From the NCBI GenBank assembly GCA_017409025.1, contig JAFQTN010000004.1, positions 28,524-92,523 on the forward strand: 64,000 bases of DNA. Reading direction: 5' to 3'. The notes below the pieces were generated by a model, which saw only the letters and a program-made list of their open reading frames with translations, had not been told where the DNA came from and did no database searches. This DNA is from Bacilli bacterium (lineage in GTDB: Bacteria > Bacillota_I > Bacilli_A > RF39 > UBA660). Of this stretch, positions 1-8,926 are shown one piece after another. Position numbers and translations under genes: made by a program. Position 1 is the first letter of the stretch; each line of letters begins with the position of its first letter.

Positions 1-1039
1 TGGGAAGTTACCAAAAGTTCATGTGGTTGATATGAAAAATGAGATTAAAAAAGGAAATTTTATATTATCTAAGGTACTTATAGATAATATAAATGATAGA
101 TTAGTAAAAGGTGAACAAGTAATACTTCTTTTAAATAGAAGAGGTTATTCATCAATGCTTACTTGTAGGGATTGTGGTAGTGTATTAAAATGTCCTAATT
201 GTGATATATCTTTAACTTATCATAAGACTAGTAATAGCAATAGATGTCATTATTGTAATTATAGTATTAAGAATATAAGAGAATGTCTTCAATGTGGTAG
301 TTCTAATATGAAAGATTATGGTCTTGGTACTGAAAAATTAGAAGAAGAACTTAATAAATTATTTGATGCTAGAATTGTTAGAATGGATATGGATACTACG
401 AGTAAAAAAGGAATGCATGAGAAGATAGTTAATGATTTTGGGGAACACAAGTATGATATTTTAGTTGGTACTCAAATGATTGCTAAGGGACTTGATTATC
501 CACTTGTTACTTTAGTAGGTGTTATTAATGCTGATAGTTCTTTGAATGTACCTGATTTTAGAAGTTCAGAGAATACTTTTCAATTATTAAGTCAGGTATC
601 TGGTAGAGCTGGTAGAAGTGAAATAACAGGTGAAGTTGTAATTCAGACTTATAATCCAGAACATTATAGTATTAGATATGCTAAAGAACATGATTATTTA
701 GGTTTTTATAAGGAAGAAATGAGTATAAGGCGTGAACTTTGTTATTCACCATACTTTTATATTACATTAGTAAATATATCTAGTAGAGATTATGATATTG
801 GATTTAGAGAAGCTAATAAGATAGGAGATTATCTTAGAAAAAATTTAAGTAATGATACGAAGGTTTTAGGACCATCGATGGCTAATATATTTAGAATTAA
901 TAACGTATATTATTATCAGTGTATTATTAAGTATAAAAAGGACGATAAATTAAATAAAGTGCTTAGGGAAATTGATGATATATATAAAATAAATACATTA
1001 GTAGATGTATGTGTGGATGTAGATCCGGTAAGGATATGA
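1..1039 (+). CDS. priA: Primosomal protein N' (PriA helicase), C-terminal part
   Basis: The reading frame is open from base 2, so the gene starts before the window. PriA is the 3'-to-5' helicase that reloads the replisome at stalled forks. Visible are the zinc-binding cysteine cluster typical of PriA (CRDCG, CPNCD, CHYC and CLQCG within about 50 residues) and helicase motifs V and VI (VGTQMIAKGLDYP, then QVSGRAGR), followed by the C-terminal domain. A GTG at 23 is only an internal codon. The stop is TGA, and rlmD follows after 4 nt, so the two are likely co-transcribed. Confidence 0.96.
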   Translation, partial: GKLPKVHVVDMKNEIKKGNFILSKVLIDNINDRLVKGEQVILLLNRRGYSSMLTCRDCGSVLKCPNCDISLTYHKTSNSNRCHYCNYSIKNIRECLQCGSSNMKDYGLGTEKLEEELNKLFDARIVRMDMDTTSKKGMHEKIVNDFGEHKYDILVGTQMIAKGLDYPLVTLVGVINADSSLNVPDFRSSENTFQLLSQVSGRAGRSEITGEVVIQTYNPEHYSIRYAKEHDYLGFYKEEMSIRRELCYSPYFYITLVNISSRDYDIGFREANKIGDYLRKNLSNDTKVLGPSMANIFRINNVYYYQCIIKYKKDDKLNKVLREIDDIYKINTLVDVCVDVDPVRI

Positions 1040-1043
1040 TAAG

Positions 1044-2225
1044 ATGAGAGTAGAAATAACAGAAATGGATCATAAGGGTAATGGAATGGTTAGGATAGAT
1101 AATAAAATAGTATTTATTCCTAAATGTATTCCTGGTGATTTGGTAGATATTGAGATAGTTAAGTCACATAAAAAATATGATGAAGGAAGAATAGTTAATA
1201 TAATTAATTCTAGTAGTGATAGAATAGATGCAATATGTCCTTATTATGATGTTTGTGGTGGTTGTAATATTAGTAATTTAAATTATAGTAAGCAACTAGA
1301 ATATAAGAGGGATAAAGTTAGAAATATTTTTAAGAAGTATTTAAAGATAAAAATTAATCCAGAAATTATTGGTAGTGATAATAGATATGAATATCGTAAT
1401 AAGATAACTTTTCATTGTGTTGATGGTGTTATTGGTTTATTTGATATTAATAATAAATTAATAGAGATTAGTGAGTGTTTACTTGTTAGTGATAGAGTTA
1501 ATAAATTGTATAAGAAAATATCTTTATTAGATTTATCTAAAGTTAAAAAAGTTACTATTAAAGAATGCGATAATGGTTTAATTTTAAGTATAGATGGAAA
1601 TATGATTGTTGATAATTTAGAAGAAGACTGTATATCTATATATATAAATAATAAATGTGTATATAAAAAAGAAGATGGATATATATTTATTGGAGATATT
1701 AAATATAGAGTAGATGAGAAATCTTTCTTTCAAGTTAATACAACTAATATAAGTAAATTATATAATGTAGTATTAAAATATGGTAATTTTAAGGATACTG
1801 ATATGGTTGTTGATTTATATTGTGGTGTTGGAAGTATTAGTTTATATGTAGCTAAATATGTTAAGAATGTTTTAGGTATAGAAATAATAGATAAGGCAAT
1901 TGATGATGCGAGAGAAAATGCTAAACTTAATAATATTAATAATGTAGAATTTATTTGTGGAGATGTATCTAAATTAGTAGATGATAATATTTTTTGTGAT
2001 ACTTTGATAGTAGATCCTCCTAGGGTTGGGCTTGATAAACATACTAATGAAGTAATAAATAATTCAGGAATAGATAGAGTTATTTATGTGTCTTGTGATC
2101 CTATGACTTTGGTAAGGGATTTATTAATGCTTGATAATTATAAAGTAGAAGATATTACTTTAGTAGATATGTTTTCAAATACACATCACATAGAGTGTGT
2201 GATTTTACTACAAAGGAAAGATTAG
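1044..2225 (+). CDS. rlmD: 23S rRNA (uracil-5-)-methyltransferase, RlmD/TrmA family
   Basis: A SAM-dependent RNA uracil C5 methyltransferase of 393 residues. An N-terminal TRAM-like domain (about 1-55) is followed by a 4Fe-4S cluster motif (Cys65, Cys71, Cys74, and Cys145 further on), the SAM-binding motif VDLYCGVGSISL, and the catalytic nucleophile Cys351 in YVSCDPMTLVRDL. Glu384 in the C-terminal HIEC segment fits the general base. The exact target uracil in 23S rRNA cannot be read from sequence. The last 20 or so bases of the gene recur as a direct repeat 3.2 kb downstream, so its 3' end looks like the edge of an inserted island. Confidence 0.93.
   Translation: MRVEITEMDHKGNGMVRIDNKIVFIPKCIPGDLVDIEIVKSHKKYDEGRIVNIINSSSDRIDAICPYYDVCGGCNISNLNYSKQLEYKRDKVRNIFKKYLKIKINPEIIGSDNRYEYRNKITFHCVDGVIGLFDINNKLIEISECLLVSDRVNKLYKKISLLDLSKVKKVTIKECDNGLILSIDGNMIVDNLEEDCISIYINNKCVYKKEDGYIFIGDIKYRVDEKSFFQVNTTNISKLYNVVLKYGNFKDTDMVVDLYCGVGSISLYVAKYVKNVLGIEIIDKAIDDARENAKLNNINNVEFICGDVSKLVDDNIFCDTLIVDPPRVGLDKHTNEVINNSGIDRVIYVSCDPMTLVRDLLMLDNYKVEDITLVDMFSNTHHIECVILLQRKD
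2197..2219 (+). repeat. 23-bp direct repeat, left copy (inside rlmD 3' end)
   Basis: GTGTGATTTTACTACAAAGG plus AAA is found exactly here and at 5441-5463. This copy encodes the last residues of RlmD (VILLQRK). The intervening 3.2 kb contains only accessory genes, so the pair looks like the two boundaries of an insertion. Confidence 0.85.
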
Positions 2226-2539
2226 TAGAAATGCTTAATTTTCAAGTGTTTGAGGACTATTATAGATTTCCTAAGAATGATGAAAATGGTTGTTTAAAGG
2301 TACATGAAAATAAAATTTTAGTGAGCATTGTTACAACACTAGTATAAGGAAACACATAACTAAATCACTAAAAATATGGAAAAAAGAATTTTAATAATGT
2401 GTTTTATAAGACATAATCATTTATGTCTTTTTCTAAAAAATATAAATTTACTTTAAAATGAGAAAAAATTATGAATTATATGATAGAATATAATTAATTT
2501 AATTCAATTCATTATATTGATTCGTTTGGAGGTTAAGAT
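2226..2539. other. Gap after rlmD: short ORF and terminator
   Basis: No recognised gene. A 38-codon ORF lies at 2231-2347 (starts MLNFQVFEDYYRFPKNDENG) without a clear ribosome site; it may be a gene fragment. An intrinsic terminator follows at 2408-2432. The last 80 bases are AT-rich and probably carry the promoter of the HAD gene. Confidence 0.4.
2408..2432 (+). terminator. Intrinsic terminator after rlmD
   Basis: Perfect 9-bp stem AAGACATAA / TTATGTCTT with loop TCAT, followed by TTTTTC. Confidence 0.75.
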
Positions 2540-3178
2540 ATGCTAAAAAACTTTATTTTTGATGTTGATAGAACGCTGATAGATAGTTATCAGCCAGAAC
2601 TTGAAACCTTAAAAGAAGCATTGTTTATTGTGACTAGAACAAATTATAGTAATGATGTAATGGAAAAATTAACAACATTGACTACGGATGAATTTTTTAA
2701 GAATTTAGGTATAGAAAAAAATTCTGATACAATGAAAAAGATAAATTATTATTGGGGGACCCTTCTGAAAAAAAGAAGATTACATTTTTTTGATGGTGTC
2801 AAAGAGTTGTTAATTGATTTAAAAGGAAATGGATATTTTTTGGGAATTGTAACTTCAAGAGATAAAGATGAACTAAATGAATTATCTGAATTATTAGAAT
2901 ATATTAATTTATTTGATGTTGTAATAACTTCTGATATGGTAAATTTGCCTAAACCGAGTCCAGAGTCTATTAATGTAATTATCGAAAAATTTAGTTTAAA
3001 AAGAGAGGAAACAATTTATATTGGTGATAGTCAAAGTGATTCCGTTGCTGCAAGGAGTGCATTGATTTCTTTTGGCTTTGCTAATTGGGAAAATAAAAAT
3101 CTGATTTCTCAATATGATTATTTATTTGAAACACCACAAGATATTAATAAATTGTATAAATCTAGGAAAAAAAATTAA
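2540..3178 (+). CDS. HAD-superfamily phosphatase
   Basis: A 212-residue haloacid dehalogenase-type hydrolase, in the phosphoglycolate phosphatase/beta-phosphoglucomutase style. The four HAD motifs are present: Asp8-x-Asp10 in FDVDRTLID (nucleophile and acid/base; the usual Gly after the second Asp is Arg here), a Thr/Ser in IVTSRD, Lys in LPKPSPES, and IYIGDSQSD (Mg-binding acidic pair). A cap domain lies between motifs I and II. The start follows a clear GGAGG at 2528. The substrate is unknown. It is the first gene of the island bounded by the rlmD-tail repeats. Confidence 0.85.
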   Translation: MLKNFIFDVDRTLIDSYQPELETLKEALFIVTRTNYSNDVMEKLTTLTTDEFFKNLGIEKNSDTMKKINYYWGTLLKKRRLHFFDGVKELLIDLKGNGYFLGIVTSRDKDELNELSELLEYINLFDVVITSDMVNLPKPSPESINVIIEKFSLKREETIYIGDSQSDSVAARSALISFGFANWENKNLISQYDYLFETPQDINKLYKSRKKN

Positions 3179-3193
3179 AAAGTTGGTAATAGA

Positions 3194-3396
3194 ATGAATT
3201 ATGTTAAGTTTTTAAGACGATATGTAGGGCATGAGTCGTGTGTAGGTTTATTTTTATTTAATGAAAAAAATGATGTATTAATGTAGCTTAGAACTGATTA
3301 TAATACTTGGAGATTTATTTATGGTTCTGCAGTTATGGGGTTATTTGATATTTTAGAAGAAATTTCAGTTATGTATTTTTAAAACGAGACAAGTGA
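3194..3396 (+). pseudogene. Decayed NUDIX hydrolase remnant
   Basis: Starting at ATG 3194 the frame reads MNYVKFLRRYVGHES, then FLFNEKNDVLM, a TAG stop at 3284, then LRTDYNTWRFIYGSAVMG and ILEEIS. This follows the NUDIX pattern (LRTDxxTWGFPGGAxExGE, LEET), but the Gly-rich NUDIX box is ruined and a second stop falls just before NETSEK. The copy is clearly dead. It lies between the HAD and RhuM genes. Confidence 0.7.
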
Positions 3397-3520
3397 GAAA
3401 TCGATAAATATATAGAAAATGATAACTTTTGTATAATGAGTGTTTAAATATAGAACACGATGATAGTCATATAGAGAAACATATACTAACTAAAAATTAA
3501 TATGAAAGGATATGGGATTT

Positions 3521-4528
3521 ATGAATGAAAGTAATATTTTGTTGTATGAAACAGATGAAGGAAAAATAAATGTAGATGTAATATTAAAAGATGAAACTAT
3601 TTGGCTAACTCAAAAGAGCATGTCAGAATTGTTTGAATGTAGTACTGACAATGTAGGATTACATTTAAAAAATATTTACAATGACAAAGAATTGGATTTA
3701 GATTCAACTACCGAGAAATTCTCGGTAGTTCGAAAAGAAGGTAATCGTAACGTAAAAAGAGAACTTGAATTTTATAATTTAGATGCAATAATTGCAGTTG
3801 GTTATAGAGTAAATTCAAAAAAAGCAACTAAATTTAGAATATGGGCGACAAAAATATTAAAAGAATATATGATTAAAGGTTTTGCAATTGATGTAGATAA
3901 AATGAAAAATGGTCCTAAATTTGGAAAAGATTATTACGATGAATTATTACAAACTATTAAAGAAATAAGATTAAGTGAAAGAAGACAATATCAAAAAATT
4001 ACTGATGTATTTGAAACAACAAGTATTGATTATAATAAAGATTCTGAAGAAGCATATACGTTTTTTAAAATAGTTCAAAATAAGTTACATTATGCTATTA
4101 CTGGTAAAACTGCTGCGGAGCTTATATATGAAAGAGTTGATAGCGAAAAAATACATATGGGACTTACTAATTGGAAAAATAGTCCTGATGGTAAAATAAT
4201 GAGGTATGATATTGGTATTGCTAAAAATTACTTAGAAAAAGAAGAATTGGATAAATTAAATGACTTAACAAATTTATTTTTAGATATTGCTGAAACAGAA
4301 GCAAAAGAACAAAAAACAATGATGATGAGTGATTGGATTGAAGTTGCAGATGATTTGTTGAAATATAGAAAGAAGAAAATATTAGAAGGTTCAGGCATTA
4401 TTTCACATAAAAAAGCTATTGAAAAAGCAGAAAATGAATATGAAAAGTTTAGAATAAAACAAGATAGAGAATATATTTCGAGTATGGATGAAATGTATAA
4501 AAAATATTTAGATGAGAGTAAAAAATAG
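3521..4528 (+). CDS. RhuM-family protein (virulence protein RhuM)
   Basis: A 335-residue protein of the RhuM family. The N-terminal part has the family pattern of a target-recognition or winged-helix-like region (DETIWLTQKSMSELF, then an invariant-looking VVRKEGNRNVKRELEFYNLD and GYRVNSKKATKFRIWATKIL). The C-terminal half is helical and charged. The family is often found near restriction-modification and other defence genes, and its biochemical role is not established. The start at 3521 is chosen over 3512 because AAAGGA at 3505-3510 is properly spaced only from 3521. A TATAAT box at 3432-3437 may be its promoter. The glycosylase-like gene follows within 25 nt, so they form an operon. Confidence 0.85.
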   Translation: MNESNILLYETDEGKINVDVILKDETIWLTQKSMSELFECSTDNVGLHLKNIYNDKELDLDSTTEKFSVVRKEGNRNVKRELEFYNLDAIIAVGYRVNSKKATKFRIWATKILKEYMIKGFAIDVDKMKNGPKFGKDYYDELLQTIKEIRLSERRQYQKITDVFETTSIDYNKDSEEAYTFFKIVQNKLHYAITGKTAAELIYERVDSEKIHMGLTNWKNSPDGKIMRYDIGIAKNYLEKEELDKLNDLTNLFLDIAETEAKEQKTMMMSDWIEVADDLLKYRKKKILEGSGIISHKKAIEKAENEYEKFRIKQDREYISSMDEMYKKYLDESKK

Positions 4529-4552
4529 TAATCTGAAAGTGTGGTGAAATTT

Positions 4553-5299
4553 TTGAATATAGATTATAGCAGATGTAAACAAGTAGTGACAAAACTTAAT
4601 AATCATTTTGAAAATAAAGTTGAACTTGCAAGTGTAGAATTTCCAAAAAAAATAAATTATGGTACCAATGAATATTATATATATATGTTTTATTCTTGTT
4701 TATTGGATTATGGTATGCGCTCTAAAATTTATCACAAAAATTTAATTGATGCATATGAAAAACATTCTAAAATATTTTGTCCAAGTTATGTTGGTAAAAT
4801 GTCAGAGGATGAATTGCATAATATCATAGTAAATAATATTCATCCTAGATACCCTAATGTAGCCACACGAAAGTGGATAAATTTATCTAATGAGCTATTA
4901 AAATATGATAGTATTTTATATTATTTAAAAAGTATTAGTAATTTTGAAGAACTAAATAAATTTATTAAAAATCTTAAATGTTACGGACAAAAAACAGGTG
5001 GATTATTAATGAGAATAATATGTGATTCAAAAGTATGTGATTTTCAAGAAAATATAAAATCTATACCAATAGATAGACATGACATAGAAATAAGTCGTTT
5101 AACTAGTATAATTAATACAATTAATATTTCAAAGAATGAAATTATTGAATTATCTGATGCTTATGTTAATGTTGGCAAAGAGTTAAATATTAATCCTAGT
5201 AATATAGATAAATATTTATGGGAGATAGGGAACTCGTATTGTAATAAGAAATATTGTGAAGATTGTCCATTAAATAATATGTGTATGAAACTAAAGTAG
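4553..5299 (+). CDS. Endonuclease III-like HhH DNA glycosylase with C-terminal iron-sulfur motif
   Basis: About 248 residues. Near residue 145 a helix-hairpin-helix reads LKCYGQKTGG; its Lys aligns with the Schiff-base Lys of Nth (GVGRKTA). Some 27 residues on, IPIDRHDIEISRL aligns with the Nth/MutY IAVDTHVxRV catalytic aspartate region. The end carries C-x4-C-x2-C-x5-C (CNKKYCEDCPLNNMC), close to the 4Fe-4S loop of Nth but with a shorter first gap. It is therefore probably a base-excision glycosylase/AP lyase of a divergent subfamily with unknown base specificity. TTG 4553 is chosen because GGTG at 4543-4546 is its ribosome site; GTG 4541 is the alternative. It is partnered with RhuM upstream. 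Confidence 0.72.
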   Translation: MNIDYSRCKQVVTKLNNHFENKVELASVEFPKKINYGTNEYYIYMFYSCLLDYGMRSKIYHKNLIDAYEKHSKIFCPSYVGKMSEDELHNIIVNNIHPRYPNVATRKWINLSNELLKYDSILYYLKSISNFEELNKFIKNLKCYGQKTGGLLMRIICDSKVCDFQENIKSIPIDRHDIEISRLTSIINTINISKNEIIELSDAYVNVGKELNINPSNIDKYLWEIGNSYCNKKYCEDCPLNNMCMKLK

Positions 5300-5572
5300 T
5301 TAACAAATTACAATTCGTTGATTTGGTAATTATTCATAATACTAAGAATACCTAGAGATACTATGGTATATGTAATAGATATGACCAACATACACTATAA
5401 AGTTCTACTAGTCATAATCTTTATACAATACATGTGGAGAGTGTGATTTTACTACAAAGGAAAAAAATAATTAGAAACATTTAATTAACTTGTTGGTGAT
5501 TTTATACGTTTTAAGAAGATAATTATAAAAAAATAGGTATTATATTACTAAGGCTATTATTACATTCAATAA
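5300..5572. other. Gap with a decayed second copy of the rlmD 3' end
   Basis: No intact gene. In one frame 5425-5475 reads TIHVESVILLQRKK, matching the RlmD C-terminus (THHIECVILLQRKD), and the similarity weakens on both sides. It looks like the residue of another rlmD copy or of a duplicated attachment region. Confidence 0.65.
5441..5463 (+). repeat. 23-bp direct repeat, right copy
   Basis: Exact second copy of the sequence at 2197-2219, embedded in the decayed rlmD tail. Confidence 0.85.
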
Positions 5573-5601
5573 TAGACAAATTGAATAAAGGATATTATAA
5601 T
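5573..5601 (+). promoter_or_regulatory. Sigma-A type promoter of the papain-like gene
   Basis: TAGACA at 5573-5578, 17-nt spacer, TATAAT at 5596-5601. Confidence 0.6.
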
Positions 5602-5625
5602 ATTTGGTAGATGGAGGTATTTGAT

Positions 5626-6150
5626 ATGAAGAAAATTTATGTTATACAGATGCATACAAAAACAATACCTTCTAGGTTTGTTAGTTTTTTTACAATGTAT
5701 AAATATAGTCATGTTGCACTTTCGTTTACAAAAGATTGTGAAGTTACTTATAGTTTTGGAAGAAAGAATTTATATTCATTTTTAAATGGTGGATTTGTTA
5801 TTCAATATAAAGATGGGGAGTTTTTTAACAAGTTTTGTGATACTAAGTGTAGGGTTTATGAAGTGGAAATTACAGATGAACAGTATGTTTCTTTATATAA
5901 CATGATAGAAGATATGAAAAGTAGGCAAGATGAATATAAATATGATTTTGTAGGAATAATACTTAGATATTTAAAATTACCAGTAACATTTGAAAATAGA
6001 TATGTATGTAGTTATTTTGTTGCTGAGATGTTAGAAAAATCTAATATATGTGAATTCGATAAGAAAACTTGTTTTGTCAAACCTAAAGATTTTGAAAAAA
6101 TGGTAGGTTTTAATGAAATATATACTGGTAAGTATACTTTATATAGATAA
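5626..6150 (+). CDS. Permuted papain-like cysteine peptidase/amidase (YiiX/YebB type)
   Basis: A 174-residue protein with the circularly permuted NlpC/P60-papain pattern: His29 in KYSHVALSF comes first and Cys128 in YVCSYFVAEML follows near the end. This order is typical of YiiX/YaeF-like enzymes. There is no signal peptide or membrane segment, so it is probably cytoplasmic; the substrate is unknown. The start at 5626 is preferred to the in-frame ATG at 5611, because that ATG overlaps the ribosome site GGAGGT (5613-5618). It has its own promoter and a gap before the leuS leader. Confidence 0.75.
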   Translation: MKKIYVIQMHTKTIPSRFVSFFTMYKYSHVALSFTKDCEVTYSFGRKNLYSFLNGGFVIQYKDGEFFNKFCDTKCRVYEVEITDEQYVSLYNMIEDMKSRQDEYKYDFVGIILRYLKLPVTFENRYVCSYFVAEMLEKSNICEFDKKTCFVKPKDFEKMVGFNEIYTGKYTLYR

Positions 6151-6168
6151 TAAATTATTAATTTAATC

Positions 6169-6197
6169 TTGTTTTAATTAGATTTATGTGTTAATAT
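6169..6197 (+). promoter_or_regulatory. Promoter of the T-box-leuS transcript
   Basis: TTGTTT at 6169-6174, exactly 17 nt, TAATAT at 6192-6197, positioned just before the T-box leader. Confidence 0.7.
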
Positions 6198-6210
6198 ATA
6201 TTTAGTTTTT

Positions 6211-6400
6211 GAAAAGCGATAGGTAGAAGTAGTAATAAAATAAGAATTTTTAGAGAGAATATGGTTGGTGAAAATATTCAAGGAAGATTTTATGAACTTG
6301 TTTACTTAGCTGATATTATCCGCAGAAATGCGTTAAAATTAGAGTGTATAACAATAGTTATAAAGTAAGGTGGTACCGCGATAATTCGTCCTTATATTTA
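6211..6400 (+). promoter_or_regulatory. T-box leader of leuS (leucine specifier)
   Basis: The conserved T-box AAGGTGGTACCGCG is at 6367-6380, and the Stem I elements AGAGA and GGTTGGTGAAAA are at about 6253-6274. The specifier position GAA-CTT (CTT at 6297-6299) reads leucine, matching the gene controlled. The leader senses uncharged tRNA-Leu. The antiterminator arm 6360-6370 pairs with the CCTTATATTTAT segment after TTCGT. No strong GC stem with a long T-run follows, so the output could be transcriptional with a weak terminator, or translational. Confidence 0.92.
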
Positions 6401-6430
6401 TGACTATTTTTAATTTATGGGAGGAATAAT

Positions 6431-8824
6431 ATGTATAATTTTACAAAGATTGAAAAGAAATGGCAAAAATATTGGGAAGAAAATAATACTTTTAAAACTG
6501 ATGTTTGGGATTTTTCTAAGCCTAAATATTATGTTTTGGATATGTTTCCATATCCTTCTGGTGTAGGACTTCATGCTGGACATCCTGAAGGATATACTGC
6601 TACTGATATAGTATCTAGAATGAAGAGAATGCAGGGATATAATGTATTACATCCAATGGGGTATGATTCGTTTGGTTTGCCTGCAGAACAATATGCTGTT
6701 CAAACTGGAAATCATCCGGATGGTTTTACTAGTGAGAATATTAAGACTTTTGAGAAACAATTAAAGAGTTTAGGATTTGACTATGATTGGGATAAAGAAA
6801 TTAGAACAAGTGATCCAAGTTTTTATAAATGGACTCAATGGATATTTAGAGAACTTTATTTAGATGGATATGCTAAATATGTTGATATGCCTGTTAATTG
6901 GTGTGAAGAATTAGGTACAGTTTTATCAAATGATGAAGTAATTGATGGTAAGAGTGAACGTGGAGGCTATCCAGTAGTTCGTAAGAATATGAAACAATGG
7001 GTTATTGATCAACCAGCTTTTGCTGAAAAACTATTAGAGGGATTAGAAGAAATTGATTTTCCTGAATCTACTAAAGAAATGCAAAGAAATTGGATTGGTA
7101 AATCAGTTGGGGCTCATGTAGTATTTAAAGTTGCTAATACAAAACATGAATTTACAGTATTTACTACTAGATGTGATACTTTATTTGGTGCTACTTATTG
7201 TGTTATGAGTCCAGAACATGAACTTGTAGATTTAATTACTACTTCTGATAAGATGGAAGAAGTTAAGAAATATAAATCAGTTTGTGCTACTAAGAGTGAT
7301 TTAGAAAGAACAGAACTTAATAAAGAAAAGACAGGTGTATTTATTGGTGCTTATGCAATTAATCCCGTTAATGGAAAAGAGATTCCTATATATATATCTG
7401 ATTATGTTTTAGCAAGTTACGGAACTGGTGCTATTATGGCGGTACCTGCTCATGATGATAGAGACTATGAATTTGCTAAGAAATTTGGTATTGAAATAAT
7501 TCAAGTACTTGATGGCGGAGATATTAGTGAATCAGCTTATACTGGAGATGGACTTCATATTAATTCAGATTTCTTAGATGGTCTTAATAAAGAAGATGCT
7601 ATTAATAAGATGTTAGAATGGTTAGAAACCAATAAATGTGGTAATAAGCAAGTTAATTACAAGATGAGAGATTGGATTTTTGCTAGACAAAGATATTGGG
7701 GAGAACCGGTACCTGTAGTTCATATGGAAGATGGTACTATTAGAGTACTTAGTGATGAAGAGTTACCTTTAGTTTTACCAGAACTTACTGATTATCAAGG
7801 TCATAATGGTAAAGCACCTTTAGAGAATGCAAATGATTGGAAAAATGTAAGTTATGACGGTATAAGGGGAGTAAGGGAAACTTCTACAATGCCTGGTTCA
7901 GCAGGATCTAGTTGGTATTTCTTAAGATATATTGATCCACATAATGATAAAGAGTTTGCTAATTATGAACTTTTAAAACATTGGATGCCAGTAGATTTAT
8001 ATGTTGGTGGACCAGAACATGCAGTAGGGCACTTGATGTATTCAAGAATTTGGAATAGATATTTATATGATAAAGGATTATCTCCAGTTAAAGAACCTTA
8101 TAAGAAATTAGTTCATCAGGGAATGATACTTGGTTCTAATGGAATTAAAATGGGTAAGAGATATCCTGAATATGTTGTAAATCCTTCTGATATAGTTCGT
8201 GATTTTGGTGCTGATACTTTAAGATTATATGAGATGTTTATGGGGCCTCTTGAAGCTAGTAAACCATGGAATCAACAAGGTGTTATTGGTGCATCAAAAT
8301 TCTTGGATAGAGTATATAGATTAATTAGTGATAAAGAAAATATTGCAGATATTAATGATGGAAGTTTGGATAAAGTGTATCATCAAACAGTTAAGAAAGT
8401 TACTGAAGATTATGAAAATTTAGGATTTAATACTGCGATTAGTCAGATGATGATATTTATTAATGAATGTTATAAAGTAGGAAAAGTATATAAAGAATAT
8501 GCGGAAGGTTTTGTTAAACTTATTAGTCCAATAGTACCTCATTTAGGGGAAGAACTTTGGGAAATGCTAGGACACAGTAATACTATTGCATATGAGAGTT
8601 GGCCTACATATGATGAAGGTAAAATAGTTGAAGATACAAAAGAAATAGCAGTTCAAGTAAATGGTAAAGTTAGAGCTACAATAAATATAACTATTGGTGA
8701 ATCAGAAGAATCTATTAAAGAAAAAGCACTTAATTGTGATAATGTTAAAAGACATCTAGAAGGACTTAGTGTAGTTAAAATATTAGTAATAAAAGACAGA
8801 ATAGTTACTATAGTTGCTAAATAA
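6431..8824 (+). CDS. leuS: Leucyl-tRNA synthetase
   Basis: A full-length class I synthetase of 797 residues charging tRNA-Leu. The HIGH motif appears as HAGH (48-51), followed by the CP1 editing domain ([28 protein letters not shown]). The KMSKS loop is KMGKR at 573-577, with Gly replacing the first Ser; this is a variant I have seen in Firmicute LeuS proteins, so it need not mean loss of function. The C-terminal tRNA-binding domain is complete. The ribosome site GGGAGGA precedes the ATG. Regulation is by the T-box leader upstream, and a terminator follows. Confidence 0.98.
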   Translation: MYNFTKIEKKWQKYWEENNTFKTDVWDFSKPKYYVLDMFPYPSGVGLHAGHPEGYTATDIVSRMKRMQGYNVLHPMGYDSFGLPAEQYAVQTGNHPDGFTSENIKTFEKQLKSLGFDYDWDKEIRTSDPSFYKWTQWIFRELYLDGYAKYVDMPVNWCEELGTVLSNDEVIDGKSERGGYPVVRKNMKQWVIDQPAFAEKLLEGLEEIDFPESTKEMQRNWIGKSVGAHVVFKVANTKHEFTVFTTRCDTLFGATYCVMSPEHELVDLITTSDKMEEVKKYKSVCATKSDLERTELNKEKTGVFIGAYAINPVNGKEIPIYISDYVLASYGTGAIMAVPAHDDRDYEFAKKFGIEIIQVLDGGDISESAYTGDGLHINSDFLDGLNKEDAINKMLEWLETNKCGNKQVNYKMRDWIFARQRYWGEPVPVVHMEDGTIRVLSDEELPLVLPELTDYQGHNGKAPLENANDWKNVSYDGIRGVRETSTMPGSAGSSWYFLRYIDPHNDKEFANYELLKHWMPVDLYVGGPEHAVGHLMYSRIWNRYLYDKGLSPVKEPYKKLVHQGMILGSNGIKMGKRYPEYVVNPSDIVRDFGADTLRLYEMFMGPLEASKPWNQQGVIGASKFLDRVYRLISDKENIADINDGSLDKVYHQTVKKVTEDYENLGFNTAISQMMIFINECYKVGKVYKEYAEGFVKLISPIVPHLGEELWEMLGHSNTIAYESWPTYDEGKIVEDTKEIAVQVNGKVRATINITIGESEESIKEKALNCDNVKRHLEGLSVVKILVIKDRIVTIVAK

Positions 8825-8830
8825 TATATG

Positions 8831-8858
8831 AGAATGATTATAAAAATCATTCTTTTTC
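8831..8858 (+). terminator. Intrinsic terminator after leuS
   Basis: 9-bp stem AGAATGATT / AATCATTCT followed by TTTTTCTT. Confidence 0.85.
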
Positions 8859-8926
8859 TTGATTTCTACAAAAAACTATTTAATTTTTTTTAAATCTTTG
8901 TTATAATGTAGAAGAGTAGGTGGAGT

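Larger units (their letters stand above)
2220..5463. mobile_element. Accessory island between rlmD-tail repeats
   Basis: The segment is delimited by the 23-bp direct repeats and contains only non-core genes (HAD, dead NUDIX, RhuM, glycosylase). No integrase or transposase is present, so it may have arrived by homologous exchange, or its recombinase may be lost or located elsewhere. The boundaries are inferred from the repeat alone. Confidence 0.5.

Noticed and set aside
8149..8163. KMGKR instead of KMSKS in LeuS read as an inactivating change
   Set aside because: All other catalytic and editing motifs are intact and this variant is known to me from other Firmicute LeuS proteins.
8653..8850. 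Minus-strand 65-codon ORF over the end of leuS
   Set aside because: Antisense shadow of leuS, without a ribosome site. The same applies to minus-strand ORFs at 10278, 16294, 16693, 24944 and 31495 and the plus-strand ORF at 33958.
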